Shown: positions 26,735 through 35,570, numbered from the stretch's first letter. The stretch: 48,733 nt of DNA from Spirochaetota bacterium (GCA_018240245.1 JAFEGD010000151.1:1-48733); one strand, 5' to 3'. Made by a program: numbers and translations. The notes: a model not told the origin generated them from the sequence alone.

Positions 26735-26838
26735 TATGTCACCCGTGCTTTGTCGCGCATGATAACGTCAAGTGTTTTCATTGCCGCACGTATCGCTTGG
26801 CGCAACGCTAACGAAGGGTAACCAGAAAGTGGTTGCAT
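26734..26838 (-). CDS. Possible 34-residue protein coupled to fliA
   Basis: An open frame [20 protein letters not shown]... ending KARVT, with GGG directly before the ATG and a stop that overlaps the fliA start as TAATG. The second half forms one amphipathic basic helix. It fills the gap between the FAD oxidoreductase and fliA. It may be a small gene that couples ribosomes to fliA, or the tail of a lost upstream gene such as flhG; sequence alone does not decide. Confidence 0.4.
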   Translation of the reverse strand: MQPLSGYPSLALRQAIRAAMKTLDVIMRDKARVT

Positions 26839-26855
26839 CCCATTTTAGCATTGTT

Positions 26856-28430
26856 CTATTTGAGACGCATTAAATCAAGAAGCTTGAAGCCGTTCTTCAG
26901 CTGCGAGAGGGTCGCTACGGCACCCATCATTGCACCGGCGACGCCCGGCGATGAAACGTCGGCGCCTGTGAGATAAAGCCCCTCGATCGGCGAGGAAGGG
27001 TCGCACCACGGCGCCTCGCTCGCGACAAAGCGCTCGGGAACGCACGTGACGCCGTAGATGCTGCCGCGCGGGTGTGCGGCAAAGTGCTCGGTGGTAATCG
27101 GCGTCGAGAGTTCTTGAAACTCGATGAGATCGGCGAAGCCCGGATAATGGCGATCGATGAAACTCACGAGTGCTGCGGCGATACGTTCTTTGAATTCTTT
27201 ATAATCGGCGTCGCGCTTTTTCCACGGTTGCGATTTCCACTTTTCAAAAATCGCATAGTCGGTGAATGCGATGATTTCGGCGGTATGCGCCTTCGTCGCG
27301 GCGTTCTTGAGCGAAGGAAACGAGAGATATGCGCCGGGCGGTTCACCGCGCGTGACCCAGTCGATACCAGAGCTGAAGTTTGCGTCGTGATCGTACGACG
27401 AGTAAATCCAATGGTTTTCGCCGCTAAAACCTAACGTGCGCGGGTCGTCTTTGAGGCCTAAGTAGAGCGTGACGTTGCTGACGACCGGGTGCTTTGCGTA
27501 GAACGCCGTCAGGCGGTCGCGAAAGGCAATCGGCTCGGCGGCGAGGAGCTTCATATACGTATTGTACGCCCCCGCGTCGGAGATAATTTTCTCAGCATAA
27601 AATTCTTTCGTCGGGGCACCCGCTTCGCGTAGCGCCACGGTGCGCACGCCGACGGCTTTGCCGTTCTCGACGATAATTTCTTTCACGTCGTGCGAGGTGA
27701 GTATTGCGCCGCCTTTTTCTGCGACGACGCCTTCGATCGATTCTAAAATTTTATGCGAGCCGCCGAGCGGGTAATAACCGCCGGCGAAGTAGTGCTGGGC
27801 GACCGCCGCATGTATAATGAAAGAACTTTGCGCGGGGGGTAATCCATAATTGCCCCATTGCGAAACGACGAGCGCCTTCAGCTTGGCGTCGGTGAAGCGT
27901 TGATCGAGATAGACTTTTGTCGATAGGCGCGGATTAAAACCCTCTTTTTCGACAAAGCTCGCTTCTGCGTGGTCGGTGAACGGCGCACGCCCGCGAATCG
28001 AGACGTGTCGGCCAAACCAAGTGTTGACCTTTTTGATATCTTCAAAATAGCGGTAGATGTTCTTCTCTTCATCGGGAAATAACCGTATCAAATCGGCCGC
28101 GTACTGCGCCGCGTCGCTGGCAACCGAGAACGATAAATCGGGATACACAAATTTCTCGAAAACGGTCGGCATTTTTTGCCATTCAAGCGTACCCGCCGAA
28201 AGCAAATCGAACAACTTGCGTAAAATCGAGCCTTCGTGTAGGTCGCCGATGTAATGAATACCGACATCCCAAAAAAATTTATTTTTGCGTTTGAACGTGT
28301 GCGTGAAGCCGCCGGGAGTGAAGTGGCGTTCTAAGATGAGAACTTTTTCGTTGCGATAGCGCGCTAAAATCGCCGCGCAAAGAATGGTGCCGATGCCCGA
28401 GCCGATGAAAATAGTATCGTAACGTTGCAT
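26856..28430 (-). CDS. FAD-dependent oxidoreductase of the CrtI / retinol-saturase type
   Basis: A 524-residue flavoprotein. The N-terminal dinucleotide-binding motif is DTIFIGSGIGTILCAAILAR followed by EKVLILERHFTPGGFTHTF. The C-terminal FAD motif is GLYLTGADVSSPGVAGAMMG. These are the marks of the phytoene desaturase/all-trans-retinol 13,14-reductase group, which oxidises or saturates carotenoids and other polyprenyl lipids; the substrate is unknown here and no carotenoid gene is adjacent. The ATG overlaps the stop of the upstream barrel gene by one base (TAATG), which suggests coupled expression with it. Confidence 0.88.
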   Translation of the reverse strand: MQRYDTIFIGSGIGTILCAAILARYRNEKVLILERHFTPGGFTHTFKRKNKFFWDVGIHYIGDLHEGSILRKLFDLLSAGTLEWQKMPTVFEKFVYPDLSFSVASDAAQYAADLIRLFPDEEKNIYRYFEDIKKVNTWFGRHVSIRGRAPFTDHAEASFVEKEGFNPRLSTKVYLDQRFTDAKLKALVVSQWGNYGLPPAQSSFIIHAAVAQHYFAGGYYPLGGSHKILESIEGVVAEKGGAILTSHDVKEIIVENGKAVGVRTVALREAGAPTKEFYAEKIISDAGAYNTYMKLLAAEPIAFRDRLTAFYAKHPVVSNVTLYLGLKDDPRTLGFSGENHWIYSSYDHDANFSSGIDWVTRGEPPGAYLSFPSLKNAATKAHTAEIIAFTDYAIFEKWKSQPWKKRDADYKEFKERIAAALVSFIDRHYPGFADLIEFQELSTPITTEHFAAHPRGSIYGVTCVPERFVASEAPWCDPSSPIEGLYLTGADVSSPGVAGAMMGAVATLSQLKNGFKLLDLMRLK

Positions 28431-29971
28431 TAGAACAAAAGGCTCAAGCTCACGATGTGAATTTGCAACGTCTGCGCTTTCGCCGCCGTGTAGGCTTCGC
28501 TCGGTAAAAATACGCCGTATGCATAGTAGAGTTTCACGTCGCTACGAAAGTCCCAAACCAATTGGGTATCGATGCCTTGGCCGACAACCGATTTTGCGGC
28601 CGTCGCATTCGGGTCTGAGATAGCGTAATTTGAGTTGGCCTTTAAGTAATACGTATATTTGAAGGCGACCATGAGATTGCGCATAAAATAATAATGATTG
28701 AGCGGGCGAAACTGAAAGCCTAACCGAAAGACGTGTAAATTCGCGAGTTTAGGTTTTAACGCAAGCCCCGCCGAGTAGACACCAAAATAATAAAAGCTGT
28801 TATCGCTGCCTGTCGCATTTTCGTGCGAAGGGTTCGCCGCGTTGGCGGTCGCCGAATTTCGCCCCGACGCCGTCGCGTACTGAAAAATTAATCCCGGTTT
28901 GAAAAGAGCCTCAAGCCACGGCAGCGTATAGTTCACGTCGGCGGTTAATCCCCATGCGCTGATGTTGGTCTGTGTGTTATCGGAGTTATACGTGCGACCC
29001 GTTTCATAAATAAATTCTGAGACATAGCGCAGGCGGGGAGTGAGAATATAACCGCTGAGCCCCAACCCCATATAGAGCGGATCGAACGTGTAATAGTTGC
29101 CTTTGTTCAGAGTGCCGCTCGACGCATCGCGGCTGAAGTCGCGCGAGTAGAGACCCACGGCGTACGCGCTCGAGCCGTAGAGTTGTGGAGAATGAATTTC
29201 TAAACTCGTAAAAAGGCGCTTGCCCGCGTCGGGCAGATTCGCGTCGAGCGGACGACCGGGCACGACATCGTACGGGCTTTTCTGCGAGATGTCGCCTGCG
29301 GTCGCGCAGCCGCCGATCGAAATCGAACAGCCACCGTATTGACCCGAATACGCCGCCATGCCGCGAACCGAAAAATATTTGAAATCGCCGCGATATTCGG
29401 CGCCGTCAGCAAAGTTTGAAAACAAGAGTCCGCGACCGACTTTATAGAATGCGCGCCCTGCCGTAATTTTATGGCGATCGAAATCGAACTGGGTATTGAA
29501 GAGTTCGAGATTATACTCCGCCGCAGAACCCTGTAGCCCTTGAGTTTCTTGCGCGCTCGTGATGCTTGGGTTATTTTTGTATTGCACTTTACCGCGCGCG
29601 TTGAACGAATATTTTTCGTTGAACGAATAATTAAAAAACGGTCGGTAGCTACCGGCAAAATATCCTTTGGGTAATAGCGCCGAGTCGTTGATAAACGTGT
29701 TCGAGGCCGACAGGCCATACTGGTAACTATGGCGATTTTTGTAGCCATCGCTTTTTTCAAGCGGCAAAATATCGCCGAGCGGTACGAAATTATCGGTCGT
29801 CGCGGCGCTGGCGATTGCTTTTCGCTTTTGCTCTTCTGCGTGTAATCGCTCGGTTTCTTTATGACGCTCTTCTTCGAGTACGCGATCTTCGGGTCGTTCA
29901 ATTGTTTCCGCGGCGTCCAGCGGTAAGAAACCACAAGACAATAATACTATGGAGACATAGAATTTCTTCAT
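28430..29971 (-). CDS. Outer-membrane beta-barrel protein
   Basis: A 513-residue protein with signal peptide MKKFYVSIVLLSCGFLPLDAAE. A charged helical stretch follows (about 22-60, Glu/Arg/Lys rich), then many alternating-residue aromatic strands and the ending HIVSLSLLF with terminal Phe, all typical of an outer-membrane barrel of 16-18 strands. Strand patterns such as RYVSEFIYETGRTYNS and KPGLIFQYATASGRNS recall alginate-export-type porins, but that is weak. It lies 41 bases after the FecR gene and overlaps the oxidoreductase gene by one base. Confidence 0.75.
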   Translation of the reverse strand: MKKFYVSIVLLSCGFLPLDAAETIERPEDRVLEEERHKETERLHAEEQKRKAIASAATTDNFVPLGDILPLEKSDGYKNRHSYQYGLSASNTFINDSALLPKGYFAGSYRPFFNYSFNEKYSFNARGKVQYKNNPSITSAQETQGLQGSAAEYNLELFNTQFDFDRHKITAGRAFYKVGRGLLFSNFADGAEYRGDFKYFSVRGMAAYSGQYGGCSISIGGCATAGDISQKSPYDVVPGRPLDANLPDAGKRLFTSLEIHSPQLYGSSAYAVGLYSRDFSRDASSGTLNKGNYYTFDPLYMGLGLSGYILTPRLRYVSEFIYETGRTYNSDNTQTNISAWGLTADVNYTLPWLEALFKPGLIFQYATASGRNSATANAANPSHENATGSDNSFYYFGVYSAGLALKPKLANLHVFRLGFQFRPLNHYYFMRNLMVAFKYTYYLKANSNYAISDPNATAAKSVVGQGIDTQLVWDFRSDVKLYYAYGVFLPSEAYTAAKAQTLQIHIVSLSLLF

Positions 29972-30012
29972 TGTTAAACTACCTGTAAAAATTATTTGCG
30001 TCTACTTGCTCT

Positions 30013-30780
30013 TCAGAATTTTTGAAAGGTGACTTGGTCTCTGACATAAAGCAAGTCGTCGAAAAAACTTAAGAAATCGTCGAAGTCGGCGGTGTTGCTC
30101 GAAAATGTAAAATCACCCGCGCTCGTTGCCATCTCGGCTTCGCCCGCCGTCGTGCCGTGGCCCATGACCATCGTTGCCGTTTGCGTCTTTGTCTCGTGCT
30201 TGTCTGCGGTTATAGTCCCTTCTTTATTGATGCTCGAGTGACCGCCCTGCGGCACAACCGATTTTTGGCCGTGGCGATTGACGATTTCAGAACTCGATTC
30301 GACGAGCACGACTAACGTGCCGCGATCGGGCGCGTACCCGACTTCTTGAATCGTGCCGCGTACACCCGCAACCACGGTGGGAGTGCGTACGCGAAAATGA
30401 TTGCGCACGTTAGCGTCGTTTATTTTCGCAATGTCGGCGTTCATGCGACCGATGCGTAGACTCATCGTTGTCTGCGAACCATACGCGCCTTCGCCGTATT
30501 GGTCGAGACTCACGAGCGTACCGGGTGTTAAGGTAATTTTACTGCCGTTTGCGAATGTAAGCGTCGCTTTGCCGGTCGGCCCCGTTTGTATTTCGGTGTT
30601 CATCGACAATTTTGCGCCGACTCTTGCATTCTGCCACTTGCCCTTGGCTACTCGCAACTGCACTAAGCCGTTAATCGTATCGAAGACGGCAACCGGTTTC
30701 GCGGCAAACGTCGATGTTGTGGCAAGAAAAACGGAAAACGACAAAAGCGATAGCGCACTCGTAAAAAATTTTGATTTCAT
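30013..30780 (-). CDS. FecR-domain exported protein
   Basis: A 255-residue protein. Signal peptide MKSKFFTSALSLLSFSVFLA with cleavage near TFAA. The FecR domain follows: NGLVQLRVAKGKWQNARVGAKLSMN..., IQTGPTGKATLTFANGSKITLTPGT, then RTPTVVAGVRGT, the family signature. It lacks an N-terminal cytoplasmic or TM anti-sigma part, so it is a periplasmic beta-protein rather than a true anti-sigma regulator. The ATG at 30780 overlaps the upstream stop (ATGA), which is why it is preferred to the in-frame ATG 12 bases earlier. Confidence 0.88.
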   Translation of the reverse strand: MKSKFFTSALSLLSFSVFLATTSTFAAKPVAVFDTINGLVQLRVAKGKWQNARVGAKLSMNTEIQTGPTGKATLTFANGSKITLTPGTLVSLDQYGEGAYGSQTTMSLRIGRMNADIAKINDANVRNHFRVRTPTVVAGVRGTIQEVGYAPDRGTLVVLVESSSEIVNRHGQKSVVPQGGHSSINKEGTITADKHETKTQTATMVMGHGTTAGEAEMATSAGDFTFSSNTADFDDFLSFFDDLLYVRDQVTFQKF

Positions 30781-31901
30781 TTGCCGCTCCATTTGATGCG
30801 GCTAACCGTGTATTCTTCAGCAGCCGTAATAGTCCCTAATAATTGCTCGCCCGATAAATTTTGCGCTGGCGTATGCCGGTTTGGCATAATGCCCGCTTCT
30901 TGCACGTCGCGCAGCGCATATCTTTCCCAACCCGTAATCCAGAATAGCCAGCCGGTTTCGGGCGTGTATGATTTCATAATCGCATACGCGAGCGTGCCGC
31001 GCTCTAAGAGGCTTTCGGCGGTTTGATTTTTTATGAGCTTTAATTCGCGGCAGCGCTCGAGGCGCGCCGCAGGCGTTGCGTGTTTTGTAAACTCGCCGCG
31101 GTACATGAGCAGCAAGTCGGCCAAGTCTTGAACGGTAACCGCATCGCGCGCTTGAATTTGGCGGTATGCATCCATTTCGGGGTTCGGAGCGACGATTTTT
31201 TCCAGCTGAATTTTTTCGTCGGTCTCAACAACGGTCTTACCTTTCGCTTGCTGCTGTTCGCGCGCAACTTGAGCAATTTCGGTTACGATATCGGCGGCAA
31301 CTTTGTCTGCAGCTTGAAAAATAGTCGCGTCGACTTTGTTTTCTATCGGCTGCGGGTTGCGTGACACGTCGGATGCATTCAGTGAAATATTGGTGCGTAT
31401 TTCTATCGCATTTTTGTTTTTGTCAAAAATAAAATTTCCAAAAATTAATATGTCGATATCTGCGAGTCGACAAATTTCGGCGGCTTCTTGCGCCGTTAAT
31501 TTGCCGGCGTTTTGCGAGCGCACCTGCGCGACAATCTGTTCTATCTGCGCGGCGTCGGCGTCGATGAATTCAAATCTAGAGTGCAACGCTTTGCCGATTG
31601 CTTCGCGCAAAGAATCGGGCATGTATCCGAAATTTTCAGTACCTGTCTTGTCGTCATAGCGGATAATCGCGACTATCGCAACGTCAGATTTTGGGGCTGA
31701 TTCTTCACTCGTTTTCTCGACTCCATGTATGGCTTTTGCTTTATCGGTTTTTTCTTTATTTCCTTTTGGGGTAACGGTGGGAGTGTTTGTGGCTTCGGTC
31801 TTGGCTTTCGTGCGCGATGATCTTTTTCTTTTTTTCTTTGCCGCATCGGCCGTTGTGATGGCAGCAAAGAGCAAGCAGATGGCCACAAACCAGCGGAACA
31901 T
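30777..31901 (-). CDS. TolB/CsgG-like exported protein
   Basis: A 374-residue protein with signal peptide MFRWFVAICLLFAAITTADA followed by a Lys/Thr-rich linker to about residue 70. The folded part begins VAIVAIIRYDDKTGTENFGYMPDSL and continues to ICRLADIDILIFGNFIF. This is the pattern of the TolB N-terminal/CsgG/FlgO fold, in which a small exported alpha-beta domain assembles at the envelope. A related domain occurs at 43276-44538, fused to a barrel-like part. It is first in a run with FecR and the outer-membrane barrel and overlaps FecR by ATGA. Its exact role is unknown. Confidence 0.72.
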   Translation of the reverse strand: MFRWFVAICLLFAAITTADAAKKKRKRSSRTKAKTEATNTPTVTPKGNKEKTDKAKAIHGVEKTSEESAPKSDVAIVAIIRYDDKTGTENFGYMPDSLREAIGKALHSRFEFIDADAAQIEQIVAQVRSQNAGKLTAQEAAEICRLADIDILIFGNFIFDKNKNAIEIRTNISLNASDVSRNPQPIENKVDATIFQAADKVAADIVTEIAQVAREQQQAKGKTVVETDEKIQLEKIVAPNPEMDAYRQIQARDAVTVQDLADLLLMYRGEFTKHATPAARLERCRELKLIKNQTAESLLERGTLAYAIMKSYTPETGWLFWITGWERYALRDVQEAGIMPNRHTPAQNLSGEQLLGTITAAEEYTVSRIKWSGK

Positions 31902-31949
31902 ACCGCAATTGACGGCAATTTGGTTTATATGTCAAGAATTATTGGCATA

Positions 31950-31983
31950 GTGACTGGGCGGGGGTCAGTTTCCGCCCGGTCAC
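31950..31983. repeat. Inverted repeat between divergent genes
   Basis: GTGACTGGGCGG (31950-31961) pairs with CCGCCCGGTCAC (31972-31983) with one G-T mismatch. CTAGTCAC follows at 31988. The sequence is similar to the ends of the mobile repeat at 14371, 42237 and 48117, but no 4-bp direct repeat flanks it. It may be a decayed copy or an operator-like palindrome between the divergent genes at 31901 and 32078. Confidence 0.45.
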
Positions 31984-32077
31984 GTCACTAGTCACTTTAG
32001 ACAGGCTCCTGCCATGCCACCGTTGGATTTGGCAAATCCCTGTTTACAGCAAAACGATATGTTGTAATATTTCCGCA

Positions 32078-33118
32078 ATGCTGTTTTTAAGACAACTGTT
32101 TGGCGTCGCAGCGCTGGCTCTCTGTATTGCGGTTGCGTGCAGAAAAGCAGCGCCAAAGAGCGACGCTGCGGCATTCGACGCTTACATCGAGGCGTTGCCA
32201 GAGCTCAAGGCAGTTGCGGCAGGGACCAAAATCTTCTTGAACGTTCGCTATGTGGAGCATCCAACGTTACCCACGCTTACGCCTGCGGCGCGCGCGCGAC
32301 TCTACCGTGCGACCGAAGTGGCGGTAAAAAAAATTTTTGCCTACGATTTAGCGATTCGTGAAACCGAAACTCTGAGCATTACGAATTATTTTGCGCGTGA
32401 ACGCGGTGCGTTCGGAGCAGCGCCTATTCGGTTTCCCGCAGACAGTTACCTTATCTCGTGGTTTGCGAGCGACCGAGATAAACAGATACATGACGCGGTT
32501 GCGAGCGCGCTCAAGAAGCAATCCTCCGAACGCTTACGCGAGTATTTAGGTGCGATGACGGAGCCTGCGGCAGTCAGTCGCAATTTTATTGCGCGGCTCA
32601 AAGAAATTTACGCCGAGCCGAAAGCCGATGGCCAGCCGCTACTTACCGCGACGAACGCCGCTGACGAAGTGTGGTTCTCGTACGGGCATTGGGATACGCT
32701 TGCACTCGCCGAACGCGCGTGCGATTTTACGCTGACGAATATCGGCATTATCGGTGCCGACACCGGCATGCCGCTTTATGTGATTGCGCGCGGCGGCGTC
32801 ACGAGCGCCTTTGTCGAGAATAACGCGCATCGCCCGTACCAAGCGGCGGGCGTGCTTGCGCTCTATCCGCTGCTTGCCGACACGCCCGTTTTTCAGCGCG
32901 TGCGCGGAGTGTTGACTAGCGAACAGAAAGAAGAGGCGATTCTCTGGGTGTGGCTGCACGAGTTGGGACATATGCTACTCAAGAAAGAAGAAAATTATAC
33001 TTTTGCCGACTCGGTGCACCGCGCGCCACCCGATCTGCGTTATTACGAATGGGTAAAGCGCGTGAAAAATTCTCGCAACCAGCATTCGCAAGAAATCGCG
33101 CAGGCGAAGAAATTTTGA
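32078..33118 (+). CDS. Lipoprotein with HELGH zinc-metalloprotease motif
   Basis: A 346-residue protein. The signal peptide MLFLRQLFGVAALALCIAVACRK has a lipobox-like end with Cys21. The motif LHELGHMLLKKEE gives the zinc-binding HExxH at residues 294-298. The rest is not similar to a family I recognise; a third ligand may be in the TFADSVHR segment. It would be a membrane-anchored metalloprotease or a relative. It faces the divergent TolB-like gene across 176 bases and converges with mtaB, six bases apart. Confidence 0.75.
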   Translation: MLFLRQLFGVAALALCIAVACRKAAPKSDAAAFDAYIEALPELKAVAAGTKIFLNVRYVEHPTLPTLTPAARARLYRATEVAVKKIFAYDLAIRETETLSITNYFARERGAFGAAPIRFPADSYLISWFASDRDKQIHDAVASALKKQSSERLREYLGAMTEPAAVSRNFIARLKEIYAEPKADGQPLLTATNAADEVWFSYGHWDTLALAERACDFTLTNIGIIGADTGMPLYVIARGGVTSAFVENNAHRPYQAAGVLALYPLLADTPVFQRVRGVLTSEQKEEAILWVWLHELGHMLLKKEENYTFADSVHRAPPDLRYYEWVKRVKNSRNQHSQEIAQAKKF

Positions 33119-33124
33119 AAGCGA

Positions 33125-34495
33125 CTAAACGCGCGCCAAGCGCGGGGTTGCCTTCACAGCGAGTTCGTTTGACCACACAATCTTAAAACGTTCGCCGCGC
33201 TCTACGCCATGCCCCAACGCGCTCTCGGCAATTGCGCCGCGCAAATAATTCTCGGTCAAGAATTCGATGCGCCCACCTGCATGGCGCTCGCAAATCGCCG
33301 CGACGTTCATACCCGCGCATGCGGCTGCGTATGACTCGGCGAGTGTTGTTTTGAGTGCAGCGAGGCGAGCGATGCGTTCGCGAATCATGGCGCCGTTGAC
33401 TTCGCTATAGCTGCGTTTTTCCATAGCCGGGGATTTCTCGCGTCTCTCAAGCCATTGCACAATCGGCGTGTTGCGCCGTTTGGAGAACGGAAAAATATGA
33501 ATGTTGGCAAAATTAGCGGTATGGCTGAGTGCCAGCGTTTCTTCGAATTCGGCTTCGCCCTCGGCGGGAAATCCCACAATGATGTCGGTGCCGATATGCA
33601 CTTCGGGGCACACTTTGCGCACGTCTTCGATGCGGCGAAAAAACCTTTCGGGCGTATAGCCGCGCCGCATCGTGCGCAAAACAAATTTCGAACCCGACTG
33701 TACCGGAATATGCAAGAAGCGCGCCATCTTCGGGTGCGCATAGAACGCGGCGAAGCGCTCGGTGACATCGCCCGGCTCGATCGAACTAATACGTAAATGA
33801 AAATTGCCGGGTAGATTTAAGATCGCTTCGACGAGCGCATAAAAACTTTTACCCGCGTCTTCATACCAACCGATATTGACGCCGGTCAATACGAGCTCGC
33901 CAAAACCAGCGTCGACGAGGCGTTTGGCCGCATCGAGCGTATCTTCAAAGCTGCGCGAAGTGCCGCGCCCGCGCGCTTGCGGTATTTTGCAATAGCTACA
34001 ACTTTTGTTGCAGCCGTCTTGAATTTTGAGCGTCGCGCGACTTTTGAATTCGTGTTGCGCCGAAAAAGAAAAGCGATTGTTGGGTGTCGCCGCTTCGCTT
34101 TCATTGCCCGAGAGCATGTCGGCGATTTTATGCTTGTGGTCGTTGCCGACGACGCGGTAGACCCCCGGCAGCGCGCGCAATTCTTCGGCGTCGGTCGTCG
34201 CATAGCAACCCGTCACGATAATCTTCGCTTGCGGATTCAGCCGATGCGCACGGCGAATCGCCGCTCGATTTTTGTAGTCGGCTTTATTTGTAACGGTGCA
34301 GGTATTGACGACGACAAAATCGGCTTCGCGCAAATCGGCCGTGAGTGTATGCGCGTTCGCGGTGAGGCTTGTCTTGATGCCGTCGGTCTCGAATTGATTG
34401 AGCCGACAACCGAAGTGCAGAACCGAAGTCCTTGGATGGACGCGGTCGGCACCCGACAGGAGGTCGGTCTTTGTGACGACAGAAGTTTTACTCAA
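33125..34495 (-). CDS. mtaB: tRNA (N6-threonylcarbamoyladenosine-37) methylthiotransferase MtaB
   Basis: Radical-SAM enzyme that converts t6A37 of tRNAs to ms2t6A37. It has 456 residues. The UPF0004 domain has three cysteines (FGCRLNQFETD, NTCTVTNKAD, VTGCYATTD) for one 4Fe-4S cluster. The radical-SAM core has CNKSCSYC followed by IPQARGRGTSRS, and then HIPVQSGSKFVLRTMRRGYT. These blocks separate MtaB from MiaB and RimO. The start is TTG at 34495, overlapping the TGA of the upstream TPR gene (TTGA); no ATG or GTG lies between it and the conserved SVLHFGCRLNQ. Confidence 0.93.
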   Translation of the reverse strand: MSKTSVVTKTDLLSGADRVHPRTSVLHFGCRLNQFETDGIKTSLTANAHTLTADLREADFVVVNTCTVTNKADYKNRAAIRRAHRLNPQAKIIVTGCYATTDAEELRALPGVYRVVGNDHKHKIADMLSGNESEAATPNNRFSFSAQHEFKSRATLKIQDGCNKSCSYCKIPQARGRGTSRSFEDTLDAAKRLVDAGFGELVLTGVNIGWYEDAGKSFYALVEAILNLPGNFHLRISSIEPGDVTERFAAFYAHPKMARFLHIPVQSGSKFVLRTMRRGYTPERFFRRIEDVRKVCPEVHIGTDIIVGFPAEGEAEFEETLALSHTANFANIHIFPFSKRRNTPIVQWLERREKSPAMEKRSYSEVNGAMIRERIARLAALKTTLAESYAAACAGMNVAAICERHAGGRIEFLTENYLRGAIAESALGHGVERGERFKIVWSNELAVKATPRLARV

Positions 34496-35259
34496 GACGC
34501 TTTCGCCGCCTTGACGCGCTCGATATTTTTTTGCGCAGCGGCGCGCATTTCGGCGTTTGTCGAGCGCGTCAACTTTTCATAGAGTCCGACGATGTCGGCG
34601 CGCTTATCTTCGGGAAACTTTTGCTGAACCCAAGCCATCTCGGCAATGTTCGCGCGTAGCATCTGGTGCAGTTCGCTCTCGCGCATCGCTTCGGCGAAAC
34701 TTAAGGCAATATCGGCTTCGCTCAAATTTTGTTCGGCAATGAGCGCGCGCGTCTCGACGATAATCGCGCGATACTTCACATCGTTATTATCGCTTTGCTT
34801 GGCACTGCGCGCGAGTTCGAGCGCTTCGGCTGGCTTTCCGTAAGCGAGGCAGGCGCGCGCCGTACCCAGCGAAAGCTCCGCCGGCACGGTTCGGTTGTCG
34901 TCTTTCAGTGCCGCAATATATTTATAACCAAAATTTCTTCCCTCGCGATATTTACCCAGTGCAAAGTAGAGCGCTACAATGTCGGCGCGAATGCCGCCTT
35001 TTTCGGGGGCGCTTTCGACGACTTGCTTGAGGTGATAGATTGCGTCGCTATAAGATTTTTTGCCAACATGGCACTGGGCAGCCAAGATGCGTAAATTGAC
35101 GTTGTCTTCTGCGTCTTGAATCGCGGGGCGTAGGCTGGTCAGACAGGCGTCGTAATTTTTCTGTTCGAAATAAGCGGTCGCTTTATTGTACGCGGCGTCG
35201 GCAAAGATAGTGGTTGCCGTGAGGAGCATAAGTGCGCCCATAAATAATTTTGCGATCAT
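34492..35259 (-). CDS. Exported TPR-repeat protein
   Basis: A 255-residue protein. Signal peptide MIAKLFMGALMLLTATTIFA, cleaved near ADA, then tandem helical repeats of the TPR type (for example NKATAYFEQKNYDACLTSLR and GKKSYSDAIYHLKQVVESAP) over most of the length. Such proteins scaffold envelope complexes. Its partner is unknown. It is transcribed before mtaB and overlaps it by four bases. It diverges from the cobalamin riboswitch. Confidence 0.8.
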   Translation of the reverse strand: MIAKLFMGALMLLTATTIFADAAYNKATAYFEQKNYDACLTSLRPAIQDAEDNVNLRILAAQCHVGKKSYSDAIYHLKQVVESAPEKGGIRADIVALYFALGKYREGRNFGYKYIAALKDDNRTVPAELSLGTARACLAYGKPAEALELARSAKQSDNNDVKYRAIIVETRALIAEQNLSEADIALSFAEAMRESELHQMLRANIAEMAWVQQKFPEDKRADIVGLYEKLTRSTNAEMRAAAQKNIERVKAAKAS

Positions 35260-35335
35260 GACTGTGGCAATAGAGATCGCCGAGACAGCGCGAAAAGTAG
35301 TAAATCATTGACGGCGCATATCTTAAACAGGCCTT

Positions 35336-35485
35336 TAGACCGTGCCGCGAAAGTGGCGTATTGTAAAAGAGGAAGTCCGGTGCGATTCCGGCGCTGACCC
35401 GCAACAGTATTTTTATAACCAGCGTTATGTGGGGCGTAGCCCCACAGAACGCTGGTTATAAATCAGTCTGGAACTCTTGGCGAAC
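35336..35485 (+). promoter_or_regulatory. Cobalamin (B12) riboswitch
   Basis: The conserved core GGAAGTCCGGTGCGATTCCG (35371-35390) is followed by GCGCTGACCCGCAACAGTA, which matches the cobalamin aptamer consensus (GGGAA..CGGTG..AATCCG..CTG.CCCGCAACTGT). A GCCGC/GTGGC-type stem lies before it at about 35345. A long variable stem follows: 15 perfect base pairs (35412-35426 with 35448-35462) capped by TGTGGGGC/GCCCCACA. The 3' part AATCAGTCTGG lies before 35480. It sits upstream of a B12-type receptor operon on the same strand. The outer ends are approximate. Confidence 0.9.
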
Positions 35486-35553
35486 CACTCCGAGGACACG
35501 GGTGGTTCGGCGAAACGTTGTCGAAAAATTTTTTCGATTTCGGCGACAAGCGG

Positions 35554-35567
35554 GCTCCACGAGGAGC
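35554..35567 (+). promoter_or_regulatory. Shine-Dalgarno-sequestering hairpin of the riboswitch
   Basis: GCTCC (35554-35558), loop ACGA, GGAGC (35563-35567). The right arm contains the ribosome binding site GAGGAG of the lipoprotein gene at 35571. Upstream, TTGTCG (35517-35522) can pair with CGACAA (35544-35549), and TCGAAAAA with TTTTTCGA, so alternative folds exist. This is consistent with translational control by B12. Confidence 0.65.
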
Positions 35568-35570
35568 TTT

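Noticed and set aside
35412-35462. Long hairpin read as an intrinsic terminator
   Set aside because: It has no T-run after the stem and sits inside the cobalamin aptamer between the conserved core and its 3' part, where a variable stem is expected.
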